DNA of 10,150 bases, taken from contig JAGGTX010000113.1 of assembly GCA_021163525.1 (NCBI GenBank), positions 1 to 10,150 of the forward strand. Direction: 5' to 3'. Shown here piece by piece: positions 1 to 7,853 of the stretch (its first letter is position 1; each line of letters opens with the position of its first letter). Source of the DNA: Caldifarciminota bacterium. GTDB lineage: Bacteria > Hydrothermota > UBA3072 > B12-G15. The translations under genes and the position numbers were made by a program. Under the pieces are notes generated by a model. The model did no database searches. It was given only the letters and a program-made list of their open reading frames with translations, and was not told the DNA's origin.

Positions 1-1
1 C

Positions 2-1684
2 CAGATAAGGGAACTTGGACTTCCAGTGATTGTTGTTCTCAATATGATGGATGTTGCAGAGTCAAGGGGTATGAAGATAAGGGTGCATTGCCTTGAGACC
101 GCACTAAAGGTGCCGGTGATTCCAACCGTAGGTAATAAGGGTATAGGTATTGACATCCTGAAGGAGAAAATAGTGGAGGGGGTTGGGGAACAAAAGGTGA
201 AACTCCCCTATTATCTTGGGGAGGGATTTCTGAATATATTAAAGTCAATTATGGAGCTGCTCCAGGAAGAGGATATAGATTATCCCCCACTCTTCTTTGG
301 AATGAAACTTCTTGAGGAAGACCCTGAATTCATACAGAAGGTTAACAAATTAAGTTCAAGGGAGAAGATCAATTGTTTACTGGAAAAGGCAAGAAGTCTT
401 GCAAGGATGGACCTGGGCACATGTATCACAGAAAGAAGGTTCGGTTATCTACACGGTATTGTGAAGGAATGTATCAGGAATATTGCCACCCTCCATGATA
501 GGATTTACCTCTCCGATAGGATTGACAGGATTTTAACCAACAGGTTCCTGGGGATTCCCCTTTTCCTCCTCTTTATGTTCCTCACATTCCAGATTGTGTT
601 CAAGTTTGGTGCGCCCCTTTCAGAACTGTTATCAACTGGTTTTGATATGCTTGGGGAGAGGCTTTCCATATTTCTCCAGAGTGTGGATGTGTCACCTATA
701 GTGATTTCTTTCATAAGGGATGGTCTCGTAGGTGGTTTGGGTTCAATCGTATCCTTTCTTCCTAATATCTTTCTTCTGTTCTTTATCATTGCATTTTTTG
801 AGGATACAGGATATATGGCAAGGGCATCATTCGTTATGGATGAGATTATGCATAAGATGGGATTGCATGGCAAGAGTTTCATCCCCATGGTTCTGGGCTT
901 TGGTTGCAATGTCCCTGCAATACTTGCCACAAGGACACTGGACACCCATAAGGACAGAATACTCACCATCCTTATCAATCCACTGGTTAGTTGTTCAGCA
1001 AGACTTCCCATTTACATACTCTTTGCAGGGATATTTTTCCCAGAGAATCAGGGCCTGGTGATTTTTTCATTATATATCCTTGGAATCCTGCTTGCCTTCA
1101 TAATGGGAAACATTTTCAAGAGGCTTTTCTTCAAGGGGGAAGAGACCCATCTCATAATGGAACTCCCTCCCTACCACATGCCCGTGATAAAAAACATACT
1201 CAGAATTTCATGGCACAGGTCATATCTGTTCTTAAAAAAGGCAGGGACCCTTATTTTTGCATCTGTTATTGTTGTATGGATTTTATCATCCCTTCCCCCT
1301 GGTGTTGAGTATGGCTCTGCGAATTCTTATCTTGGAAGGATTGGCCAGATTATTGCCCCTATCTTTAAACCAGCTGGTTTTGGTTTCTATCAGGCAGCGG
1401 TTGCACTCCTTGCAGGGGTTATGGCAAAGGAGCAGGTTGTTAGCACACTTGGTGCACTCTTTGGCATAAATCTTAAAACGGCCCTTTCCAGTGTTTTCAA
1501 TCCTGTTTCTGCATATGCATTTATGGTGATGAGCCTGATTTATATTCCCTGTGTTGCCACAATTGCTGCAATAAAACAGGAGGCTGGATGGAAATGGGCA
1601 TTGTTCACCACAACCTATACCCTTGTTCTCGGATGGTTGATGGCAGTGATTATTTATCAGGTTGGAAGGATAATATTTTTATAA
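2..1684 (+). CDS. feoB: Ferrous iron transport protein B (FeoB), 5'-truncated by window edge
   Basis: FeoB is a cytoplasmic-membrane Fe(II) permease with an N-terminal GTPase domain. The reading frame is open from base 2, before the first possible start (GTG at 26), so the gene begins outside the window. By comparison with E. coli FeoB roughly 115 residues are missing, including the G1-G3 motifs. Visible parts in order: the G4 motif NMMD (41-52), a G5-like stretch (VPVIPTVGNKG), the cytosolic helical linker, then the membrane part. The first Gate region carries GCNVPAI and ATRTLD followed by SCSARLP (about 896-1020). The second Gate region carries MAKEQVVSTLG (about 1420-1470), followed by YIPCVATIAAI near the C-terminus. 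All are FeoB hallmarks. The frame runs intact to TAA at 1682-1684. I see no FeoA gene in the window, and no terminator hairpin before the next promoter. Confidence 0.96.
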   Translation, partial: QIRELGLPVIVVLNMMDVAESRGMKIRVHCLETALKVPVIPTVGNKGIGIDILKEKIVEGVGEQKVKLPYYLGEGFLNILKSIMELLQEEDIDYPPLFFGMKLLEEDPEFIQKVNKLSSREKINCLLEKARSLARMDLGTCITERRFGYLHGIVKECIRNIATLHDRIYLSDRIDRILTNRFLGIPLFLLFMFLTFQIVFKFGAPLSELLSTGFDMLGERLSIFLQSVDVSPIVISFIRDGLVGGLGSIVSFLPNIFLLFFIIAFFEDTGYMARASFVMDEIMHKMGLHGKSFIPMVLGFGCNVPAILATRTLDTHKDRILTILINPLVSCSARLPIYILFAGIFFPENQGLVIFSLYILGILLAFIMGNIFKRLFFKGEETHLIMELPPYHMPVIKNILRISWHRSYLFLKKAGTLIFASVIVVWILSSLPPGVEYGSANSYLGRIGQIIAPIFKPAGFGFYQAAVALLAGVMAKEQVVSTLGALFGINLKTALSSVFNPVSAYAFMVMSLIYIPCVATIAAIKQEAGWKWALFTTTYTLVLGWLMAVIIYQVGRIIFL

Positions 1685-1693
1685 AGAATACCC

Positions 1694-1722
1694 TTGACAA
1701 AATTTCCCGATAAATGTATAGT
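1694..1722 (+). promoter_or_regulatory. Sigma70-type promoter for the AT-hook membrane protein gene
   Basis: A perfect -35 hexamer TTGACA (1694-1699) is followed after exactly 17 bases by TATAGT (1717-1722), one mismatch from the -10 consensus. It lies in the feoB-to-1751 gap, 28 bases before the GTG start. This suggests that the membrane protein gene is transcribed by the housekeeping sigma factor independently of feoB. Confidence 0.75.
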
Positions 1723-1738
1723 GTATCAAAAAAAAGAA

Positions 1739-1744
1739 AGGAGG
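1739..1744 (+). promoter_or_regulatory. Shine-Dalgarno that fixes a GTG start
   Basis: AGGAGG (inside AAAGGAGGTG) ends six bases before GTG at 1751. An overlapping ATG at 1749 opens a frame that stops after 14 codons, so the GTG is the real start. Confidence 0.85.
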
Positions 1745-1750
1745 TGAAAT

Positions 1751-3013
1751 GTGGGCCTTGAGTTTACTTATAAGGATGTCTTCAGGGCTGTGAGGTTTGG
1801 TGCGTCTCCAAAGCAGGTATGGCTTGCATTCAGGGGAATTCTTTTGGCCTTTATCTTCTATGTCATATTCTCCTATGCAGGCTTTCTTGTAAGTGGATGG
1901 TCATTTAAAAACATATGGCAAACTTATAGGTTCATACCATGGCCATTCTACAATGCACAGCTCACATGGTACGGATGGCTACTCTGGGGTATTGGTGCAT
2001 TAATTGTTACATTCTTTTACTTTGTCACCCTTACTGCCATTTCAAAGGTTACATATGAAAGGCTGAGAGGGGATGAGTTCTATGAGGCAAAAGAGGCATG
2101 GAAATTTGCCCTGAAAAACTGGAAAGGAACCTTCCTTTCCCCGATCTATCTTATAATCTTTATTGCAATACTCATCCTCGTGGGTCTTCTCTTTGGCCTT
2201 GTTGGCAGGATTCCCCATGTTGGACAGATACTCATAGGGCTTATGAGTTTACCCATTTTTGGTGGTGCCTTCTTCGTTGTTTACCTCTCAATTGTGCTAT
2301 TTGTGGTAAGTGTGATTGGACCTGCGATTGTTGCCACAACAGAGAGTGATACCTTTGACACACTCTTTGAGGGATTCAGTGTTCTTTATGACCAGACATG
2401 GAGATTCTTCCTCTGGGAATTTATCCTGGGTCTCTGCACATTTCTTGCCATGTTCGTTTTTGCACTCCTGATGAAATACAGTCTTTCACTCACAAAGTGG
2501 GCCCTTGGTGTTTGGGCTGGTCCAAGGGGATGGTGGGATGTAATGTGGAACAACGGTAAGTGGTATCTCTACCTGCCTTTTGCTCCAACATTTTTACTCA
2601 GGTGGTTCCCATCACTCGTTGCACCAGGAAAGTTCCTTGCCCTTGGTGCACTGAAAACTTATCCAGGTGTTACCACACAGTTTGGTGCATTCCTTCTGGG
2701 TATGTCCTTCTATGCAATAGCCTTCCTCATTGTGGGTTATGGTGTCTCTGTTTTTGGATCAGGCCAGACTATAATCTATACCATACTCGTGAAACTCAAG
2801 GATGAGAAGAACCTGCTTGAGATGAAGGAGGAGACATTCGAGGCAGAGGAGATAGAGATAACCCCACCCGAGGAGAAGGTGGAGGAAGAGAAACCCAGGA
2901 AGAAGAGAGGAAGGCCAAAAGGAAGCACCACAAAGAAGAAGAAAACAACCACAAAGAAAAAGACAACCGCAGCGAAGAAGACAACAAAGAAAACGACAAA
3001 GAAGAAAGGATAA
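1751..3013 (+). CDS. Polytopic membrane protein with C-terminal AT-hook and Lys/Thr-rich tail
   Basis: I do not recognise a named family. The 420-residue product has about seven hydrophobic segments, roughly at residues 26-48, 73-97, 130-151, 158-175, 176-195, 219-241 and 311-333. The organisation resembles poorly characterised multi-span proteins with Trp/Phe-rich loops. After the last span comes an acidic linker (about 350-380, many Glu). A strongly basic tail (381-420) follows, containing KPRKKRGRPKG, whose core RGRP (386-389) matches the AT-hook minor-groove-binding motif. The rest of the tail is runs of Lys and Thr, like histone H1-type tails in some bacterial proteins. If the tail is cytoplasmic it could hold DNA at the membrane; that is inference. 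The gene is flanked by its own promoter and terminator, so it is probably a single transcription unit. The tail codons form an AAG/ACA-rich low-complexity stretch. Confidence 0.85.
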   Translation: MGLEFTYKDVFRAVRFGASPKQVWLAFRGILLAFIFYVIFSYAGFLVSGWSFKNIWQTYRFIPWPFYNAQLTWYGWLLWGIGALIVTFFYFVTLTAISKVTYERLRGDEFYEAKEAWKFALKNWKGTFLSPIYLIIFIAILILVGLLFGLVGRIPHVGQILIGLMSLPIFGGAFFVVYLSIVLFVVSVIGPAIVATTESDTFDTLFEGFSVLYDQTWRFFLWEFILGLCTFLAMFVFALLMKYSLSLTKWALGVWAGPRGWWDVMWNNGKWYLYLPFAPTFLLRWFPSLVAPGKFLALGALKTYPGVTTQFGAFLLGMSFYAIAFLIVGYGVSVFGSGQTIIYTILVKLKDEKNLLEMKEETFEAEEIEITPPEEKVEEEKPRKKRGRPKGSTTKKKKTTTKKKTTAAKKTTKKTTKKKG

Positions 3014-3029
3014 AAATCGGTTTTTGATT

Positions 3030-3056
3030 GCCCCGCCCTGAGGCGGGGCTTTTTTT
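3030..3056 (+). terminator. Strong rho-independent terminator
   Basis: An 8-bp perfect GC-rich stem GCCCCGCC (3030-3037) pairs with GGCGGGGC (3042-3049) around a CTGA tetraloop. A run of seven T follows (3050-3056). It lies 17 bases after the stop of the AT-hook protein gene and points along the + strand. There is no matching T-run on the opposite strand. Confidence 0.93.
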
Positions 3057-4292
3057 ATGCTCAAACTGAACAGGCTGGAAAGAGAGACATTTAAGTACCA
3101 CGCTGCCTACTCCCTCCTGAATGGGATAATGTATGGGGGACTCTGGCTCCAGGAGATTATTTCAAGAAAGGCACTTCATTCCTCAAACCTTGTGATTACA
3201 TTTATTTCAATGGTGTGGCCCGTGGCAAACCTCTTTTCAATCTATTGGGGGAACTATATTGAGGGAAGGCAGGACAGGAAGAATCTTTTTGTTCTTGCAG
3301 CGTTTCTTGGGAGGCTTACACTCCTGAGTGTTTTCTTTGTGAAGAGCGGTGTCCACCTCCTGATTCTCCTTATCTTTGTTTACTCTTTCAATGCATTTAT
3401 AATACCGGTTCAGAATTCAATATTCCAGGAAAATTACAGGGAAGATGTGAGGGGAATACTCTTTGGCATTTCAATTGCAATCAATACATTTGGAATAATC
3501 ATCTCATCAATCACAATTGGTAAACTGCTTGACCAGAATGAATATCTCTTCAAGCCTATTTATGCAATCTGTGGAATTTCCGGATTCTTTTCTGTTCTCT
3601 TTCTCTCTAAAATCCCGATCAGGGTGAAGCCAAAGAAGGAAAGGGCAGGAAAGGTGCATCCATTGATAAAGCCCATTATTGAGACCATCCGGGAATTTAA
3701 GGAGAATAGGGATTTCTTCATCTATGAGGTCGCATTCATGATTTATGGCACGGGTTTTTTGATGTTGATGCCAGTCATCCCCCAGTTTCTGGTTGATAAA
3801 CTGAACATGACCTATACCCAGATTTCCTTTGCAAGGCTCTTTATTGGTCAAGTATTTATGATGATACTTTTACCCTTTGCAGGATTTTATTTTACAAGGA
3901 TAAATCCAGTGCCCTACACATCCCTTTCATTCTTTATTCTTGGGATTTATCCCATTCTGCTTTCATTGTCCATCTTCCAGAGGATTCTTGACCCGAAGAT
4001 GATTGTTTACATCTCCTATATGGTCTATTCAATTGGAATGGCAGGTGTAAATACAGTGTGGAGCCTTGGTTCAATCTATTTTGCAGGGGATAGGGATGCA
4101 GCAGTTTTACAGAGTGTGCATGTGACACTTACAGGTATAAGGGGTTTGTTTGCTCCACCACTTGGATATTTTATAATGACCCATTTCTCTGATATAACTG
4201 CCTTCATTACGAGTTCTGCATTCTTTATGCTCGCTTCAGTGATACTTCTCGGTCTTCACATAAGGAAAAGGTTCTTTACCTCCTCACAGTGA
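3057..4292 (+). CDS. Major facilitator superfamily (MFS) transporter
   Basis: The 411-residue product has the length and pattern of a 12-helix MFS permease. There are two hydrophobic halves separated by a basic central loop (KPKKERAGK, about residues 188-200). A motif-A-like loop GNYIEGRQDRKN sits between helices 2 and 3 (about residues 66-77). The substrate cannot be told. The ATG at 3057 is the base after a terminator T-run. The only SD-like bases upstream, GAGG (3040-3043), lie in the terminator loop and stem, 13 bases before the ATG. The next in-frame ATG falls inside the first membrane helix, so 3057 is the best start by default. No promoter was recognised, so expression needs read-through or an unseen promoter in the preceding gene's end. 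The 3' end overlaps the convergent Ig-repeat gene by 17 bp. Confidence 0.85.
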   Translation: MLKLNRLERETFKYHAAYSLLNGIMYGGLWLQEIISRKALHSSNLVITFISMVWPVANLFSIYWGNYIEGRQDRKNLFVLAAFLGRLTLLSVFFVKSGVHLLILLIFVYSFNAFIIPVQNSIFQENYREDVRGILFGISIAINTFGIIISSITIGKLLDQNEYLFKPIYAICGISGFFSVLFLSKIPIRVKPKKERAGKVHPLIKPIIETIREFKENRDFFIYEVAFMIYGTGFLMLMPVIPQFLVDKLNMTYTQISFARLFIGQVFMMILLPFAGFYFTRINPVPYTSLSFFILGIYPILLSLSIFQRILDPKMIVYISYMVYSIGMAGVNTVWSLGSIYFAGDRDAAVLQSVHVTLTGIRGLFAPPLGYFIMTHFSDITAFITSSAFFMLASVILLGLHIRKRFFTSSQ

Positions 4293-5787
4293 TAGTGGTT
4301 TCACCATAACAGCATATCTTCCCATCCTTTACCCCAACAACAACAACCTTTCCCAGCATCATGGCGTGTCCCTCTGGAACCTTTCCAGCAATGAATGTTC
4401 CATTTTTCTGTATTTTACCAAGATAGAAGGGCATGACCCTCCATATAAACCTTATCCCCGATGGTAATGGGGTGGATGGAGAGGCAATAAAATGGATTTT
4501 TTCCCCCTGTTTGAGGGTTGGATTGGATGGTGACACCTTTAAGATTGAACCTGTTTCCCCAACTATGACAACAGCACGAGCGGGTTTTACCGGAAGATTT
4601 CCCCTTAATTTTGCGATAACAACGCCCGCACCCTCCCTCTTTGCGGTGAATACCCCATCCTCTGTTATCGTGCCAAGGTCTTCAGGATAAACACTGAATT
4701 TTACACGTTCATTCATGGATATACCCTTTATTTCAGTATAAAACCGTACTGTTTGACCTGGATTGTCCAGATGAACAAATGGTGGTGATATTCTGATATA
4801 GACATTCCTGTCAGGAATAATGAATACCGGTGCACTCAGGACCCTTTTTGAATATCCCTTTGGAAGTATGGCAATAACCTTACCCCTTCCTGCCCTTACA
4901 AGGGGTGTAAACATTCCATCAGGGGATATCCTACCTATTTTCCTTGGAACCACCTTCCATTTAATATTATTAACAGGATTACCATTATTATCAAACACTG
5001 TGAACTTTACTGTTCCTCCTGTCTTCAGGATTGCCCTTTTAGGAATGAGTTTTACTCCACCCCCTCTTACAATTATCACTGCACGGCCCACAACCTCCCT
5101 TTTATCCAATCTGCCTCTCACCACAACCATGCACCTTCCAGGGCTTTTTGCAGTAAATACACCGTTCTGATTCACATCCCCAATCCTTTCAGGGAAGACA
5201 TTCCACCTTGGGTTTTCTATTATTTTCTCTGTTTTTAAGGTGACTGTTCCACCAACATCAACCATTGCAAATGATGGAATGACCTTTATTCTGCCTGTGA
5301 TATTTCCAACAATAACCGTTGCAGTGAGAACCCTTCCGTCTTCAAGCACCGCCACAATCTTTCCCCTTCCCGGTTGTTTTGCAGTGAAGTTACCCTGTTT
5401 GATTGTTCCAAGGGTTTGTGGAAAAACCTTCCACTTCTTAACAATACCACCTGTAACCGTGAATACTACAGATTCTCCAATACCCACCCTCGCACTTCCG
5501 GGAGTGATTTTTCCAGTGGCTTCCTCATTTATTATCAGATATACGGGCTTTTTTAAGGCCCTTCCATCCACCATTCCCATGCAGAGGATGATGCCCTTAC
5601 CAGTTGAGGATGGGATAAAGATGCCATTTTTGACCTCTCCCAGTGAGGATGGTTTAACAACAAATTTTAAACCATGGACAGGCCTTCCATCATCGGTTGA
5701 CACTGTAATTTTTACAGGGGTTGAAATATCTGTTTTTACAGGGTCCGGTGATACAATTAGCTGGAGTGATATTAAAATGTAAAGCAT
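4276..5787 (-). CDS. Exported protein with six tandem Ig-like (Big-type) repeats
   Basis: The 503-residue protein is built almost wholly of repeats of about 70-90 residues (roughly 11-89, 92-161, 166-240, 244-324, 330-410, 414-503). Each has a hydrophobic strand, then a core like LGTI-x-(D/N)G-x-FTA-x-x-x-G-x-G-x-V-x-A, then a strand such as AVVIVG. This matches bacterial Ig-like group 2 or related beta-sandwich domains of surface and adhesion proteins. The start is ATG 5787, not the upstream in-frame TTG at 5829. ATG 5787 has GGAGAGGTG ending five bases ahead and follows the anti-sigma stop after one base (TGAGATG), a translational-coupling layout. The N-terminus MLYILISLQLIVSP is a short hydrophobic leader lacking a basic n-region, so export by Sec is probable but not certain. 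There is no visible anchor, sortase or autotransporter domain. As last gene of the sigma/anti-sigma operon it may be an output or a ligand of the system. Confidence 0.85.
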   Translation of the reverse strand: MLYILISLQLIVSPDPVKTDISTPVKITVSTDDGRPVHGLKFVVKPSSLGEVKNGIFIPSSTGKGIILCMGMVDGRALKKPVYLIINEEATGKITPGSARVGIGESVVFTVTGGIVKKWKVFPQTLGTIKQGNFTAKQPGRGKIVAVLEDGRVLTATVIVGNITGRIKVIPSFAMVDVGGTVTLKTEKIIENPRWNVFPERIGDVNQNGVFTAKSPGRCMVVVRGRLDKREVVGRAVIIVRGGGVKLIPKRAILKTGGTVKFTVFDNNGNPVNNIKWKVVPRKIGRISPDGMFTPLVRAGRGKVIAILPKGYSKRVLSAPVFIIPDRNVYIRISPPFVHLDNPGQTVRFYTEIKGISMNERVKFSVYPEDLGTITEDGVFTAKREGAGVVIAKLRGNLPVKPARAVVIVGETGSILKVSPSNPTLKQGEKIHFIASPSTPLPSGIRFIWRVMPFYLGKIQKNGTFIAGKVPEGHAMMLGKVVVVGVKDGKICCYGETTITVRR

Positions 5788-5788
5788 C

Positions 5789-6493
5789 TCACACCTCTCC
5801 CAATGAATAGAACACCACCGCTGTTTCAATGGGTTTTACAATTTTTAGATTGTGTGGACCAGGCTCTTCAGGTGAGAATGGAATTGTTATAATGTCACCT
5901 GCCTTTCCACCATTATGGACATACTCAACCCCATCAACATTGAAAACAATCCTGTCAATGTCACGGTTCAGGTAAAAAACGATCTCACCTGTTTCCTCAA
6001 TCACATCACCTTCATCTGGAAAAACAAGGTATATATTTGAAGTATCGCCTTTTTCAGTGGTCAAAGGCTGTTTTTTATTGGTGGTTTTCTTCTGAGGAAT
6101 TACCTGCTCTTCAGGTATTTGGGTTTTCTGAACAATTTCAACCTTCTCTTTGCATACAGGTTTTTGCTGTTGCACAGTTTCCCTTCCTCCTTTTGGAAGG
6201 GCAAAGAACATCAGGCCGATGATGAATGCAATGGATGCAGCAAGGGCAAGTGTGGTTTTTCTTCTGTAAGCCCTTCTCTTCACATTGTTTAAAATAATAT
6301 CTGAGAGGTTTTCAGGTGGTTCAACATGGAAGCCTTCCTTCAGATGCTCAGCAATCTCCATGCCCCTTTTGTATCTCTCCCTGCATAAAGGGCAGGTATT
6401 CAGATGTTCCTCCACCTTCCTCATTGTAACTTCATCAAGTTCTCCATCTATGTATGCCTGAAGCAATTCATCCGTGAGTTCCCTGCATTCCAT
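5789..6493 (-). CDS. Zinc-finger anti-sigma factor with one membrane span and outer beta-rich domain
   Basis: This 234-residue protein should bind and hold the adjacent ECF sigma factor at the membrane. Residues 1-45 form a ZAS-type anti-sigma domain with H30-x3-C34-x2-C37 (HLNTCPLC) and a further Cys at 3. A single membrane span lies at about 81-100, preceded by a basic stretch (VKRRAYRRKT), which places the N-terminus inside. A Lys/Gln/Thr-rich low-complexity linker (about 103-150) leads to a C-terminal domain (about 154-234). That domain starts FPDEGDVI and continues with alternating hydrophobic strands and EPGPHNLKIV, like an Ig/Big-like or invasin-like fold. It starts one base after the sigma stop, with GGAGG embedded in the last sigma codons (ATGGAGGCTTAA), so the two are translationally coupled. 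Family membership of the outer domain is inference. Confidence 0.9.
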   Translation of the reverse strand: MECRELTDELLQAYIDGELDEVTMRKVEEHLNTCPLCRERYKRGMEIAEHLKEGFHVEPPENLSDIILNNVKRRAYRRKTTLALAASIAFIIGLMFFALPKGGRETVQQQKPVCKEKVEIVQKTQIPEEQVIPQKKTTNKKQPLTTEKGDTSNIYLVFPDEGDVIEETGEIVFYLNRDIDRIVFNVDGVEYVHNGGKAGDIITIPFSPEEPGPHNLKIVKPIETAVVFYSLGEV

Positions 6494-6494
6494 T

Positions 6495-7010
6495 TTAAGC
6501 CTCCATCAGTTTTTCAAGGGTAGTCCTTGCCCTTGAAAGCCTTGACCTGACAGTTCCCATAGGAATACCAAGTATATCTGCGATCTCTTTATAATCAAGC
6601 CCCTCATAGTATCTTAAGAACAGGATGGTCCTGTGTTCATCATTCAATTTGGTGAGCATCTTCCTCAATTTCATTTTCTCCTCATCCAGTTCCACCCTTT
6701 CCTGGGGGTCATCCATATGAACAAAGTCCCTTTCAAGTGAAACCTCTTTCCTTCTTCCAAGTTTTGACAGATACCTGCTTGTTGTGTTCAATGCGATCCT
6801 GTAGAGCCATGTAAAGGGCTGTGCCTCCCCTCTGAAAGAGGAATACCCTCTGTATGCCCTGTAAAAAATCTCCTGAACCACATCCATGGTGTCATGATAA
6901 TCACCTATTCTGCTGTAAACCAGTTTGAAGATTCTCTCCGAATACATTTTTACCAGTTCCTCAAAGGGAGGAGGGGAGGCATCTCCCCTCCTATTCTCCT
7001 GTTGATTCAT
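6495..7010 (-). CDS. ECF-family RNA polymerase sigma factor
   Basis: At 171 residues this is a typical ECF (group 4) sigma factor. Region 2 spans about 17-82 and includes DVVQEIFYRAYRGYSSFRG and PFTWLYRIALN. Region 4 spans about 112-168 with the helix-turn-helix YKEIADILGIPMGTVRSRLSRAR, here split as YKEIADILGIP (140-150) and MGTVRSRLSRAR (151-162). There is no region 1.1 or 3, as expected. The ATG at 7010 has no good SD and overlaps the end of the lipoprotein gene by 20 bp, so it probably depends on coupled translation. An internal ATG at codon 22, preceded by GAGGAACTGG, is an alternative start but would trim the edge of region 2. The following gene encodes its likely anti-sigma factor. Confidence 0.95.
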   Translation of the reverse strand: MNQQENRRGDASPPPFEELVKMYSERIFKLVYSRIGDYHDTMDVVQEIFYRAYRGYSSFRGEAQPFTWLYRIALNTTSRYLSKLGRRKEVSLERDFVHMDDPQERVELDEEKMKLRKMLTKLNDEHRTILFLRYYEGLDYKEIADILGIPMGTVRSRLSRARTTLEKLMEA

Positions 7011-7839
7011 ACGGTATTATCCATCCTTCTCCTTCATACCCGGTGGAATCGTTGAATATCGTCTCATAGGTAAGCACATCAATTCCAAGCCTCCTCCTTC
7101 CCTCCATGGGTGAGGCACACCATCTTCCACAGTAAACACCAGGTTCATTTTCCATAATTCTGTATCTATGAACCCTCTTGTATCCCCTTGTATGAACAAA
7201 TACGCATACCTTAACACTGTCTGGTGAGGTATAGACAGATATGGTTGCCTCTCCAAGCCTCTCTATCTTCATTATACTGTCAATGTTCACCAGTTCAAGG
7301 GGGTCTTTAGCCGTGTAGATTAAGGATGAGTCTTTAGAAACAATCTTCACAGAATCAATCCAGAATGGTCTTGTGGGTGAAAGAATCTTTGCACCTGAAA
7401 CAGCAACAATCCTCCATCCCCGGTGGATCCTGGGATTACCATTCCTCTTAAGTACAACATATCTCGTAGCGTTGTCCTGAAAATCCTTTGGTTTATCAAT
7501 CAGTATAGAATCATCTGGAGGCCATGTGTCTGAAGGATACCTATGCATAATACCTGTGAGTTCCTTGGTGATTGTTACAAAAGCACTGTCTCCATCAATG
7601 CTGATGTTTATGTTCCTTGAGACATCCTGAAGTTCTCTCCACCAGAACACAAAGGCGTAATCCTTTTTCTGGGAGGATGCAACGCTGTCACCTTCTGGTT
7701 TCTGGTAGTCATCTTCAATTGAGAAAAGGTCAGAGTACACATCGGTTATCAGGGTCTCAATCGCTGTCTCGTCTGTCTCCCTGGAGCATCCCATGAAAAG
7801 AATACCAGCAAGTCCCATGATGATAAAAAACTTCTTCAT
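6991..7839 (-). CDS. Predicted lipoprotein of unknown function
   Basis: The 282-residue product starts MKKFFIIMGLAGILFMGC: a basic n-region, a hydrophobic core and a Cys at 18 in a lipobox-like setting (FMGC; Phe at -3 is less usual). Residues after the Cys are acidic and polar. The rest looks like a globular beta-rich domain with WRIVAVSG, WIDSVKIVSKDSS and VYTSPDSVKVCVFVHTRG, which I do not recognise. The start is supported by AAGGAGGTG (7845-7853) six bases before ATG 7839. The gene lies between the FecR-domain gene (14 bp gap) and the sigma factor gene (20 bp overlap), so it is in the operon. A periplasmic sensing or scaffolding role is inference from context only. Confidence 0.82.
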   Translation of the reverse strand: MKKFFIIMGLAGILFMGCSRETDETAIETLITDVYSDLFSIEDDYQKPEGDSVASSQKKDYAFVFWWRELQDVSRNINISIDGDSAFVTITKELTGIMHRYPSDTWPPDDSILIDKPKDFQDNATRYVVLKRNGNPRIHRGWRIVAVSGAKILSPTRPFWIDSVKIVSKDSSLIYTAKDPLELVNIDSIMKIERLGEATISVYTSPDSVKVCVFVHTRGYKRVHRYRIMENEPGVYCGRWCASPMEGRRRLGIDVLTYETIFNDSTGYEGEGWIIPYESTGE

Positions 7840-7853
7840 AAAGCACCTCCTTT

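Noticed and set aside
505..1011. A 168-codon open frame on the minus strand within feoB.
   Set aside because: It is antisense to conserved FeoB membrane sequence, lacks an SD and resembles no family.
5240..5782. A 180-codon plus-strand open frame opposite the Ig-repeat gene.
   Set aside because: Its Pro/Thr-rich product is the mirror of Val/Gly-rich repeats on the other strand; the minus frame has clear domain repeats.
5788..5829. A TTG start at 5829 for the Ig-repeat protein, adding 14 residues.
   Set aside because: It has no Shine-Dalgarno and overlaps the anti-sigma gene by 41 bp, while ATG 5787 has a good SD and follows the stop after one base.
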